Below, piece after piece: positions 39,637-48,089 of a stretch of DNA of 64,000 bases (position 1 is its first letter; every line of letters begins with the position of its first letter). The position numbers were made by a program, and so were the translations under genes. The stretch is from Leisingera coralii (GTDB lineage Bacteria > Pseudomonadota > Alphaproteobacteria > Rhodobacterales > Rhodobacteraceae): NCBI RefSeq assembly GCF_049056525.1, contig NZ_JBHUPT010000035.1:6709-70708 (forward strand). The letters are read 5' to 3'. The notes beneath the pieces were generated by a model. It saw only the letters and a list, made by a program, of their open reading frames with translations. It searched no databases and had not been told where the DNA came from.

Positions 39637-41225
39637 GCGGCCCCCTGATCCAGATCGGGCAGCACCGGCGCAGCGGCGATCAATTGCCGTGTGTAGGGGT
39701 GCTGGGGATTAGAAAAGACCTCTTCGGTCCCGCCCTGTTCGACAATTTCGCCCTTTTGCATCACCAGGCAGCGGTCGGTGATCGTCCGCACCACGCTCAG
39801 GTCGTGGCTGATGAACAGATAGGTGAGGCTGTAGGCCTCGCACAGCTCTGCCAGCAGATCCAGGATGCGGGCGCGCACCGAGACGTCGAGAGCGGAGACC
39901 GCCTCGTCAAAGATGATCAGCTCTGGCCTTGTGATCAGCGCGCGGGCAATCGCGATGCGCTGGCGCTGGCCGCCGGAGAACTGGTGGATGTATTTCTGTG
40001 CATCCCCGGGCTGCAGCCCGACGGCAGTGAGGGTCTCGGCGATCAGATCGGCGCGTTCGCTTCCGGCCGGGGGCTTCTCCAGAGTGTGGAAGGGTTCGGT
40101 GATCAGCCGGTCCACCCGGTGGCGCGGGTTGAAGCTGCCGTACGGGTCCTGGAACACCACCTGCATCTTGCGGCGGAGTGCTGGCGCAAGATGGGTCGAC
40201 ACGGGTTCGCCGTCCAACAGGATCTCTCCGCCTTGCAGAGGCTCCAAACCCAGAATCGCCCTTGTTAGGGTCGATTTTCCGCAACCTGACTCCCCCACCA
40301 GACCCAGCCGCTCACCGCGGTTCAGGGTAAAGGAGACATCATTCACCGCACGGAAATGTCCGGGTTTCGAGAACAGCGACGGGCGCGGAGTTTTATAGTC
40401 GCGGACAGCACCCTTGACCTCCAGCAGCGGGGCCGGCGCAGGCGGCTCGGGCAAGGCCACCTGGTGGCTGGAAGCCGCAAACAGCATTCGCGTGTAGGGG
40501 TGGCGCATATTGCGCAAGAGCCAGTCAGTATGGCCGGTCTCCACCACCTCGCCGTGGCGCATCACCACGATCCGGTCGGCTAGATCCGCCACCACCGCCA
40601 GGTCGTGGGTGATGATCAGCAGGCCCATACCGTAGTCCTGCACCAGGTCCTTCAATAGGTCGAGGATCTGCGCCTGAGTGGTTACGTCCAGCGCCGTGGT
40701 CGGCTCATCCGCGATCAGCAGTTTCGGGCGCAGGGCGATGGCCATGGCGATCACCACCCGCTGGCGCTGGCCGCCCGACAGCTCATGCGGATAACGGCTG
40801 AGCGGAAAGCGGTCCTCGGGCAGGCCGACCCGCTCCAGCACCTCGCGAGCGCGGGCCTCGGCCTTGTCGCGCGGCATCGCCTTGTGGATCAGGATGGTCT
40901 CCATCACCTGCTCGCCGATGGTCTTGACTGGGTTGAGCGCGGTCATCGGCTCCTGGAACACCATCCCGGCCGACTGGCCGCGCAGGGCGCACATCTGCGC
41001 TTCGGACTGGTCCAGCAGCTGAATCCCGTCCAGCGTGACATAGCCCTTGGCCTCGGCCCGCTCCGGCAGCAGCTGCATCACCGCCAGCGCGGTCATCGAC
41101 TTGCCGGAGCCGCTTTCACCGGTGACGGCGACGATCTCGCCCGGCTCGATATGGAACGACACGTCCTTGAGCACCTGAAAGGCGCCGATCCTGAGCGACA
41201 GGCGGGTCACATCCAGCAGGGTCAT
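39633..41225 (-). CDS. Peptide-type ABC transporter ATP-binding protein, two ATPase domains in one chain (DppD-DppF fusion)
   Basis: The 530-residue protein contains two complete ATPase domains. The first (residues 1-255) has Walker A GESGSGKSMTA, signature LSGGQRQRVVIAMA and Walker B LLIADEPTTALD; the second (about 270-525) has GESGCGKSTLT, FSGGQRQRIAIARA and LIIFDEAVSALD. Each ends with the oligopeptide-family extension (RHPYTRMLFAA, QHPYTRQLIAA). The start ATGA at 41225 overlaps the stop of the permease gene. Such fused ATPases are common in alphaproteobacterial peptide/nickel-type importers. Confidence 0.95.
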   Translation of the reverse strand: MTLLDVTRLSLRIGAFQVLKDVSFHIEPGEIVAVTGESGSGKSMTALAVMQLLPERAEAKGYVTLDGIQLLDQSEAQMCALRGQSAGMVFQEPMTALNPVKTIGEQVMETILIHKAMPRDKAEARAREVLERVGLPEDRFPLSRYPHELSGGQRQRVVIAMAIALRPKLLIADEPTTALDVTTQAQILDLLKDLVQDYGMGLLIITHDLAVVADLADRIVVMRHGEVVETGHTDWLLRNMRHPYTRMLFAASSHQVALPEPPAPAPLLEVKGAVRDYKTPRPSLFSKPGHFRAVNDVSFTLNRGERLGLVGESGCGKSTLTRAILGLEPLQGGEILLDGEPVSTHLAPALRRKMQVVFQDPYGSFNPRHRVDRLITEPFHTLEKPPAGSERADLIAETLTAVGLQPGDAQKYIHQFSGGQRQRIAIARALITRPELIIFDEAVSALDVSVRARILDLLAELCEAYSLTYLFISHDLSVVRTITDRCLVMQKGEIVEQGGTEEVFSNPQHPYTRQLIAAAPVLPDLDQGAA

Positions 41226-42046
41226 GTCCGCGCCACCCGCAGTTTCGGGTCCAGATAGTCGCGCAGCCCGTCGCCCAGCAGGTTCAGCCCCAGCACGGTG
41301 AGGATAATGGCCGTGCCCGGCACCAGCGCCAGATGCGGCGCAAAGCTCACCATGGTCTGCGCATCGGCCAGCATCCGCCCCCAGCTGGGGGTGGGCGGCT
41401 GCGCGCCGAGGCCGACATAGCTGAGGCCGGCTTCGGCCAGGATCCCCAGCGAGAACTGAATCGTTCCCTGCACGATCAGCAGGTTCGTGACGTTGGGCAG
41501 GATGTGCTCGGCCGAGATGCGCGCCGCGTTCTTGCCTGCCACACGGGCGGCCAGGATGAATTCCCGTTCCCAAAGGCTCAGCGCCGCGCCGCGGGTGATG
41601 CGGGCAAACACGGGGATGTTGAAGATGCCGATGGCGATGATCGCGTTGATGGCGCCGGCACCGAGGATGGCGGTGATCAGGATGGCGATCACCAGCGAGG
41701 GGAAGGCAAAGACCAGATCATTGCCGCGCATGATCAGCTCATCCAGCCAGGATCCCTTGCGCGCCGCCGCCGCCAGCCCCAGCGGCACGCCCGCGCCCAT
41801 GCCGATGCCGACAGCCACCAGCGCCACGGCGATGGAGGTGCGCGCGCCGACCATGATCATCGCCATCAGGTCGCGCCCGAAATGATCGGTGCCCAGCCAG
41901 TGCTGCGCATTGGGGGTTTGCAGCTTGGCGGGGATGTTCATTGCGGTGTGGTCGAAGGGCGTCCAGACGAAGGACACCGCCGCTGCCAGCAGCACCAGCG
42001 AGGACAAAACGGCACCAAGGATCAGATTGCGGGTCATGAGCGGCAA
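41222..42046 (-). CDS. Peptide-type ABC transporter permease (DppC-like)
   Basis: A 274-residue inner-membrane permease of the DppC/OppC family. It has the N-terminal helix NLILGAVLSSLVLLAAAVSF, the periplasmic motif AQHWLGTDHFGRDLMAMIMVG typical of DppC, about five further helices, and the coupling loop (REFILAARVAGKNAARISAEH). It overlaps the downstream ATPase gene. The gap of 127 bases to the upstream DppB-like gene contains a strongly structured GC-rich element. Confidence 0.93.
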   Translation of the reverse strand: MPLMTRNLILGAVLSSLVLLAAAVSFVWTPFDHTAMNIPAKLQTPNAQHWLGTDHFGRDLMAMIMVGARTSIAVALVAVGIGMGAGVPLGLAAAARKGSWLDELIMRGNDLVFAFPSLVIAILITAILGAGAINAIIAIGIFNIPVFARITRGAALSLWEREFILAARVAGKNAARISAEHILPNVTNLLIVQGTIQFSLGILAEAGLSYVGLGAQPPTPSWGRMLADAQTMVSFAPHLALVPGTAIILTVLGLNLLGDGLRDYLDPKLRVART

Positions 42047-42064
42047 CCCTTTGTGACGATCCGT

Positions 42065-42141
42065 CCGGCCGCAAGGCCGGGCCGCGCCCGACCCTCCCCA
42101 CGGGAGGGCGCGTTGCGCCGCCCCAGGCTCGGGCGCGGCCC
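42065..42141. repeat. Highly structured GC-rich intergenic element between the two permease genes
   Basis: Four stems can be drawn. CCGGCC-GCAA-GGCCGG (42065-42080) is a perfect hairpin with a GNRA loop. GGGCCGCGCCCGA (42079-42091) pairs perfectly with TCGGGCGCGGCCC (42129-42141). Inside that stem, CCCTCCC (42092-42098) pairs with GGGAGGG (42102-42108), and GGCGC-GTT-GCGCC (42107-42119) forms a fourth. The result is a multibranch structure in an otherwise tightly packed operon. It may set relative expression of the two permeases, or be a REP-like repeat. Confidence 0.55.
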
Positions 42142-42173
42142 TTGGCGGCAGGCCTGCACGGTTGCATCTGTCT

Positions 42174-43121
42174 TCATGTCCGGCTCCTGAGGCGCGGGTC
42201 CACCAGCGAATAGGCGAGATCGACCAGGAAATTCACCGTGATGACGGCAAAGACCAGCAGCATCACCACCGATTCCACCACGATCAGATCGCGGGATGAG
42301 ATCGCCTGGAACACCAGCCGCCCGAGGCCGGGCAGGTAGAAGACCTGCTCGATGATGATGGCGCCCGCCAGCAGGAAGGAGAACTGCAAACCGATGATGG
42401 TCAGCACCGGGATCAGCGCGTTGCGCACCCCGTGCCGCCAAAGCGCCTGGCGCTGTGTCAGCCCCTTGGCGCGGGCGGTGCGCATGAAATCCTCGCCTAG
42501 GATGTCCAGCAGGGCCGACCGCATCACCCGCGTCAGGATCGCCGCCTGCGGCAGCGCCAGCGCGATGGCGGGCAGGGTCAGCGCATGGAGCCCGGCGCCT
42601 AGCCCGGCCTCCCAGCCCGGAAAGCCGCCTGCGCCGAACCAGCGCAGGTTGATGGCAAAGATCAGGACCAGCATCATCGCAAACCAGAAGTTCGGCACCG
42701 CGACGCCCAGCTGGGTTGCGCCCATCACCGCCATGTCGCCCGGCTTGCCGCGGCGGGCGGCGGCATAGATGCCTGCCGGAAAGGCGATCAGGGTCGAGAG
42801 CGTCAGCGCATAGAGGGCCAGGGGCAGCGACACCCACATCCGGTCTGCGATCATCCCCGCAACCGGTGTGCGGTAGGTGTAGGAGGTGCCGAAATCACCG
42901 GCCAGCATCCCGGTGATCCAATTCAGGTAGCGGGCGGCTTTGCTTTGATCCAGCCCCAGCTCTGCCTTGAGGGCAGCCACCGTGTCTGCCTGCGCATTGA
43001 CCCCCAGCATGAAAGATGCCGGATCGCCTGGTGCCACCTCCACCACAAGGAAGATCACCAGCGAGGCAACAGCCAGGCTGAGGATCAGCGACAGGAGGCG
43101 TTTCAGAGCATAGCGCAGCAT
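42174..43121 (-). CDS. Peptide-type ABC transporter permease (DppB-like)
   Basis: The start at 43121 gives the standard DppB N-terminus MLRYALKRLLSLILSLAVAS; an upstream extension of 49 codons is unlikely. The 315-residue protein shows the family motif VVEVAPGDPASFMLG after the first helix, further membrane helices and the coupling loop (LLDILGEDFMRTARAKGLTQ). It begins the permease/ATPase run. The matching binding-protein gene lies beyond two other genes at 45601-47079. Confidence 0.93.
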   Translation of the reverse strand: MLRYALKRLLSLILSLAVASLVIFLVVEVAPGDPASFMLGVNAQADTVAALKAELGLDQSKAARYLNWITGMLAGDFGTSYTYRTPVAGMIADRMWVSLPLALYALTLSTLIAFPAGIYAAARRGKPGDMAVMGATQLGVAVPNFWFAMMLVLIFAINLRWFGAGGFPGWEAGLGAGLHALTLPAIALALPQAAILTRVMRSALLDILGEDFMRTARAKGLTQRQALWRHGVRNALIPVLTIIGLQFSFLLAGAIIIEQVFYLPGLGRLVFQAISSRDLIVVESVVMLLVFAVITVNFLVDLAYSLVDPRLRSRT

Positions 43122-43296
43122 CAGGGCTACGTTAGGTGCGCACAAAGCAGCGGTCCAGAGGGCCGCGGCGGCAAAACGGCAGCAGGGTGCAAAAAGGCGC
43201 AGCGTCAAAGGCTTGCGCCGGAATTGTCCGGAGCGGGGCGCTATGGCAGCGGGCGGGGGCTTCCGCATGCAGGCCTGAGCAGGCTATCACTGTGCC

Positions 43297-44418
43297 ATGC
43301 TGTCCCGCCCCCTGTTCATCGGATCGGAAATCTACCGCGGATCTTCCTATGGCCGCACCCATCCCTTGCGGGTGCCGCGGGTCTCGACCGTGATGGATCT
43401 GTCCCGGGCGCTGGGCTGGCTGCCGGAGGAAGTCTATGTGAACTCTCCCCGCGCCAAGCCTGCGGCGCTGACCGTTTGGCACACGCCGGACTACGTCGCC
43501 GCGCTGCAGGCCGCGGAGGCGACGCAAGCCGTGAGCGATGAGGTCCGCGCCCGGCATCATCTGGGCACCCTCTCCAACCCGGTGTTCCCGGAGATCTTCC
43601 GCCGCCCGGCCACCGCCGCGGGCGGGTCGATCCTGGCGGGGGAGCTGCTGGCGCAGGGCGGCATTGTCTACAACCCCGCAGGCGGCACCCATCACGGGAT
43701 GCCGGACCGGGCCAATGGGTTCTGCTATTTGAACGATCCGGTGCTGGCGATGCTGTCGCTGCGCCACCACGGCGCACGGCGGATCGCTTATGTCGACATC
43801 GACGCGCATCACGCCGACGGGGTGGAGCATGGCTTTGCCGGCGACGCGGACGTGCTGATGATCTCGGTGCATGAGGAAAACCTTTGGCCCAAGACCGGGA
43901 CGCTGACGGAGGATGCGGGTGGTTCTGCTCTGAATCTGCCGGTGCCGCGCGGATTCAACGATGATGAAATGGCCCATATCCGCGACGCGCTGATCCTTCC
44001 GGTGGTGGAAGACTTCGCGCCCGACGCCATCGTGCTGCAATGCGGCGCGGATGCAGTGACCGAAGACCCGCTGCCGCATCTGGATTTGTCGAACAACGCC
44101 CATTGGGCGGTAGTGCGGGCGCTGATGGGGATGGCGCCGCGGTATCTGGTGCTGGACGGGGGCGGCTATAACCCGTGGTCGGTAGGGCGGCTCTGGACCG
44201 GGGTCTGGGCCACGCTGAATGGCATTGAGGTGCCGGAGCGGCTGCCCGCAGAAGGCGAAGAGGTGTTGCGCGGGCTGGAATTCAACGGCAACCGGCTGGG
44301 CCGCAACCCGCCGGAGCACTGGTTCACCACGCTCAGGGACCAGCCGCGCGGCGGGCCGGTGCGTCAGACGGTCCGGGAGCGGGTGGCCTATCTGCTGCGC
44401 AGGCGTCTCGGGGGCTAG
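43297..44418 (+). CDS. HDAC-family deacetylase (acetoin utilisation protein/acetylpolyamine amidohydrolase type)
   Basis: A 373-residue zinc hydrolase of the histone deacetylase superfamily, which in bacteria acts on acetylated amines such as acetylpolyamines. Seen are H132 and H133 in GGTHHG, zinc ligands D169 and H171 in YVDIDAHHADG, the third acidic ligand in QCGADAVTEDP, and the transition-state region DGGGYNPWSVGRLW. It is opposite in orientation to the surrounding transporter genes, with 175 bases to the divergent dppB-like start. With the GNAT protein, peptide/amine importer and aldehyde dehydrogenase around it, polyamine or acetylated-amine metabolism is a reasonable guess. Confidence 0.9.
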   Translation: MLSRPLFIGSEIYRGSSYGRTHPLRVPRVSTVMDLSRALGWLPEEVYVNSPRAKPAALTVWHTPDYVAALQAAEATQAVSDEVRARHHLGTLSNPVFPEIFRRPATAAGGSILAGELLAQGGIVYNPAGGTHHGMPDRANGFCYLNDPVLAMLSLRHHGARRIAYVDIDAHHADGVEHGFAGDADVLMISVHEENLWPKTGTLTEDAGGSALNLPVPRGFNDDEMAHIRDALILPVVEDFAPDAIVLQCGADAVTEDPLPHLDLSNNAHWAVVRALMGMAPRYLVLDGGGYNPWSVGRLWTGVWATLNGIEVPERLPAEGEEVLRGLEFNGNRLGRNPPEHWFTTLRDQPRGGPVRQTVRERVAYLLRRRLGG

Positions 44419-44449
44419 CGCAGCAACAGCGCTGCGCTGGGCCCTGACC

Positions 44450-45532
44450 CTAAGATGTAACCAGGAACTTCAGCACCGCAAAGCCGACGATGGCGGCATA
44501 GCCAATGGGATAGATCCACTTCAGCGCATAGTTGTCCAGCTTCCGGGCCAGGGTCTCGCGCCCGGCCAGCTTGAGTTTGCGCAGCACCACGTTGAAGACG
44601 ATGATCGCACCGGTGGCGAGGAACATCCACTGCAGGATGAAATCGAGGAAGGTCAGGTATCCCAGCTTGGGCAGGTCCGCCGAAATCGCCCAGTTGAACG
44701 CAACAAAGACCAGAAGATTCGCTCCCGAAATCTCGATCCGCTTCCGGTACTCGTCGAGGAAAAAGACCGACCAGCTTACCGTGATCAGGACGAGCATGGG
44801 GAGAAACACACGGATTAGGTAATAGGTGATGTGCCTTTTGCCCTCGAAAACCAGCGTGATCTGGTCACTCTCATGGCCTGAAATCCCTTCGGTATTGGTC
44901 TGGATCAGGTGTGCGTTTCCAAGAATCCACTCTTCCTCGCCCAGCATGCCGCCCAGCCCGGAATATTCGTTCAGCGGATAGTAGTTCACGTATGACGAAG
45001 GCAGTACTGACGCGACTTCGAACTGGAACCGCTGGGTGTCGAACGGGTATTTCCTGAAATCAAAATGCGGAGCCTGAAGCGTCAGCGAGGATTTTTCGAC
45101 ATAGACCACACTGCCGTCTGAGCGCACACCGGCCGCGGATTGGTGAATCCAGCGGTTGGATTGCTGGTTCATGATGACGAACACCGGGACGACCGCGCCG
45201 GCAGACTTGGCATAGTCCGCCAGCGCATCGGGTTGGAAGATGCGGACATCGCGCCCGAATTCCTCGGCATCGAAAGCCAGCGCCGGATCCGTCCACTCGG
45301 CCCGGATGACCGCAACAGCAGCATAGTTTTCGGCTTTCTGATCGACGTTGACGATCTGGTCGATCTTGATGCCGATGCCCACTTCCAGCGGGGTATCCAA
45401 CTGTCCGGTCAAACCTTCCAGACCGCCCGAAAGCTCCGCCTGGGCCCAGGCCGGCCAGGCAAGGCAGGCCAATCCAAGCAGGATCAGAGCCACAAGGCGG
45501 CCGAGAGGCCGAAAGATACCTGAAAACACCAT
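44450..45532 (-). CDS. Prokaryotic pentameric ligand-gated ion channel (Cys-loop receptor family homologue)
   Basis: A 360-residue protein with a signal peptide (cleavage after PAWAQA), a beta-rich extracellular domain and four C-terminal helices at about 228-252, 260-282, 288-312 and 335-357. The Cys-loop signature region reads FDFRKYPFDTQRFQF, keeping YPFD but with the flanking cysteine replaced by phenylalanine, as in bacterial GLIC/ELIC-type channels; I see no cysteine in the mature chain. M2 is ANLLVFVAFNWAISADLPK, with the SADLPK end typical of M2-M3 loops. The ATG at 45532 is used; a TTG lies two codons upstream. It is 68 bases downstream of the binding-protein gene on the same strand, so the two may be co-transcribed. 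Ligand and ion selectivity are unknown. Confidence 0.85.
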   Translation of the reverse strand: MVFSGIFRPLGRLVALILLGLACLAWPAWAQAELSGGLEGLTGQLDTPLEVGIGIKIDQIVNVDQKAENYAAVAVIRAEWTDPALAFDAEEFGRDVRIFQPDALADYAKSAGAVVPVFVIMNQQSNRWIHQSAAGVRSDGSVVYVEKSSLTLQAPHFDFRKYPFDTQRFQFEVASVLPSSYVNYYPLNEYSGLGGMLGEEEWILGNAHLIQTNTEGISGHESDQITLVFEGKRHITYYLIRVFLPMLVLITVSWSVFFLDEYRKRIEISGANLLVFVAFNWAISADLPKLGYLTFLDFILQWMFLATGAIIVFNVVLRKLKLAGRETLARKLDNYALKWIYPIGYAAIVGFAVLKFLVTS

Positions 45533-45600
45533 ACTCAAACTGCCGCTTCACAAGGGTGAAACCGCGAAGCCCGGCGGGCATGGGCTTCGCGGCAGTGCTG

Positions 45601-47079
45601 TTACTCTGCCCAGCTGATCGCCGTCAGGTCGATGGCGGCAGTGGGCGCATTTTCCCACAGGCCCTGCAGCCCGGCCTTGGCCACCCCCAGCTTGGCCAGC
45701 TGGAACAGGAAGCCGTTGACGTAATCCGCTGCGATCATCTCCTGCGCCTCCTGCAGCAGCGCCGTGCGGGCGTCCGGATCCGTTGTCGCGTTCAGCCGGT
45801 TCATCAGCTCCTGAAACGCCTTGCTGTCATACTGGAAGTAATACTCGGGGCGGGCGTAGATGCCGATGTCCATCGGCTCGGTATGGCTGACGATGGTGAG
45901 GCCGAAATTCTTACCGCGGAACACGGTTTCCAGCCACTGGGCCCATTCGACGTTGATGATCTCGGCCTTGATGCCGACCGCGGCCAGCTGCGCCGCGATT
46001 ATCTCGCCACCGCGGCGGGCATAGGACGGCGGGGGCAGGTGCAGGGTTGTCTCGAACCCTTCGGCAAAACCTGCCTCTGCCAGCAGGGCCTTGGCCTGCT
46101 CCGGGTCATGGGCGGAGTTGCCGGTCAGGTCCATGTAGGCCGGGTTGTGCGGAGCGAAATGGGTGCCGATCGGGGTGCCATAGCCGAACATGGCGCCGTC
46201 GATGATCGCCTGCCGGTCGATGGCATGGGCAACCGCCTGCCGTACCCGGATATCGTCGAACGGCGGCTGCTTGTTGTTGGTGGACAGGATCGTTTCGCCT
46301 TCGGTCGATCCCACCAGCACCTGGAACCGCGGATCGGCCTCAAACTGCGGCAGGTTTTCGGGGGCAGGGAAGTTGTCGAAGGCGTCGATATCCTCCGCCA
46401 TCATCGCAGCGAACGCAGCGGTCGGGTCGGAGATGAATTTGAAGGTGGCAGAGGCCAGCGCCGGCTGATCGCCCCAGTAATCCGGGTTGCGCGCCAGCGT
46501 GATGCGGTCGCCCTGCACCCATTCCTGGAAGGTATAGGCGCCGGTGCCAATGGGGTTGGTCTTGATGTCTTCGATGCTCTCCGGCGCCACGATCACCGCA
46601 TCGCCCCAGGCAAGGTTGAACAGCAGGCTGCCGTTTGGCCCGTCCAGCGTGATCCGGACGGTCTGCGGGTCCACCGCGTCGACCGCGGTTATCCCCTCGA
46701 ACAGCGCCTTCTGGGCATTGGTGCTGTCCTCGGCGCGGGCGCGGTCGAGCGAGAATTTCACGTCTTCCGCATCCATTGTGCTGCCGTCGTGGAAGGTGAC
46801 TCCCTCACGCAGCTTGAAGGTATAGACGGTGCCGTCTTCGGAAATCTCCCAGCTTTCAGCCAGGCCGGGAACCACCGACCCGTCGCCCATGAACCGGGTC
46901 AGCCCCTCGAAAATATTGCTGTAAACCACCGAGTCGATGGCTTGGGCTGCGGCGCTGGTTGGGTCCAGGTGGGGCGGTTCCAGCTGCATGGCGATGGTGA
47001 CGCTGTCCTTGGCCCAGGCGCCGCCCGCGGCCAGTGCAAGCGCGGAACCGGCCGCTAAAACAAGTGATCTCAATGCCAT
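45601..47079 (-). CDS. Peptide/amine-type ABC transporter substrate-binding protein (SBP_bac_5)
   Basis: The start at 47079 has GGGGAG upstream and gives a normal Sec signal peptide (MALRSLVLAAGSALALAAGG, cleaved after AWA). The mature part of about 470 residues follows the family 5 pattern: AMQLEPPHLDPTSAAAQAID, LRFHDG-like VTFHDGSTMDAEDVKFSLDR, NPIGTGAYTFQEWVQGD, and DIRVRQAVAHAIDRQAI. The ligand could be a peptide, opine or other small molecule. It is separated from the permease genes (43121 onward) by the ion-channel gene and the HDAC-family gene. Confidence 0.93.
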   Translation of the reverse strand: MALRSLVLAAGSALALAAGGAWAKDSVTIAMQLEPPHLDPTSAAAQAIDSVVYSNIFEGLTRFMGDGSVVPGLAESWEISEDGTVYTFKLREGVTFHDGSTMDAEDVKFSLDRARAEDSTNAQKALFEGITAVDAVDPQTVRITLDGPNGSLLFNLAWGDAVIVAPESIEDIKTNPIGTGAYTFQEWVQGDRITLARNPDYWGDQPALASATFKFISDPTAAFAAMMAEDIDAFDNFPAPENLPQFEADPRFQVLVGSTEGETILSTNNKQPPFDDIRVRQAVAHAIDRQAIIDGAMFGYGTPIGTHFAPHNPAYMDLTGNSAHDPEQAKALLAEAGFAEGFETTLHLPPPSYARRGGEIIAAQLAAVGIKAEIINVEWAQWLETVFRGKNFGLTIVSHTEPMDIGIYARPEYYFQYDSKAFQELMNRLNATTDPDARTALLQEAQEMIAADYVNGFLFQLAKLGVAKAGLQGLWENAPTAAIDLTAISWAE

Positions 47080-47243
47080 TGGAAAACTCCCCGTGTACAA
47101 TATGCGGGCCGTGTTCGGCGCCTATTGGAAACGAGTTTCCCCGATTCCCAAGCGTAATCAAGGGTGAGGGACATTTCGCGCACTGGAAGCACGCGGCGTT
47201 AATTGGTAATTCGTGTCCACTCTTGAACCGCGGACAGGAAGCC

Positions 47244-48089
47244 ATGAGCGCAACAGCCAAGAAACAGGCGCCCAACGCCGAAGACATCCGGGCCCGCAAG
47301 GGCGGCACCCCTTTGGTGAGCCTGACGGCCTATACCACACCGATGGCGCGGCTGATGGACAAGCATTGCGACTTTGTGCTGGTCGGCGACAGCGTCGGCA
47401 TGGTGCTGCATGGGCTGACCTCCACCCTGGGCGTCACCATGGAGATGATGATCCTGCACGGCCAGGCGGTGGCGCGCGGGCTTGAGCGCGCGATGCTGGT
47501 CATCGACATGCCGTTCGGATCTTACGAGGAAGGCCCGCAGCAGGCGTTCCGCAACGCCGCGCGGCTGATGGCCGAGACCGGCTGTGCAGCGGTCAAGCTG
47601 GAAGGCGGCGTCGAGATGGCGGAGACCATCCGCTTCCTGGTCAAGCGCGGCATCCCGGTGATGGCCCACATCGGCCTGACACCGCAGTCGATTAACACGC
47701 TGGGCGGCTACAAGGTGCAGGGCCGTGATGCACAGGCAGAGGCGGTGCTGGCAGACGCCCGCGCGGTGGCTGAGGCCGGCGCGTTCTCGGTGGTGCTGGA
47801 GAAGGTGCCGCAGAAACTGGCCGACAAGATCACCGCCGAGGTGGCGATTCCCACCATCGGCATCGGCGCCAGCGCGGGCTGCGACGGGCAGATCCTGGTG
47901 GTCGATGACATGCTGGGCTTCTTCACCGCCTTCAAGCCGAAGTTCGTGAAACGCTACGCCGATCTTGGCCCGCTGGCCGAGGCGGGCATCGCCGAATATG
48001 CCGCCGAAGTGCGCGCCCGCAGCTTCCCGGCAGCCGAACATGTTTTTGCCGATCAGGCTCCGGCCGCCAAGGCGCCCTCCAAAGGATGA
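47244..48089 (+). CDS. panB: 3-methyl-2-oxobutanoate hydroxymethyltransferase
   Basis: The first committed enzyme of pantothenate synthesis (281 residues). The start at 47244 follows AGGAAG; a longer open frame begins inside the divergent promoter region. Motifs include PLVSLTAYTTPMARLMDKHC, VLVGDSVGMVLHGL, AAVKLEGGVEMAETI, GIPVMAHIGLTPQS and IPTIGIGASAGCDGQILV. Its stop overlaps the proposed start of panC. Confidence 0.96.
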   Translation: MSATAKKQAPNAEDIRARKGGTPLVSLTAYTTPMARLMDKHCDFVLVGDSVGMVLHGLTSTLGVTMEMMILHGQAVARGLERAMLVIDMPFGSYEEGPQQAFRNAARLMAETGCAAVKLEGGVEMAETIRFLVKRGIPVMAHIGLTPQSINTLGGYKVQGRDAQAEAVLADARAVAEAGAFSVVLEKVPQKLADKITAEVAIPTIGIGASAGCDGQILVVDDMLGFFTAFKPKFVKRYADLGPLAEAGIAEYAAEVRARSFPAAEHVFADQAPAAKAPSKG

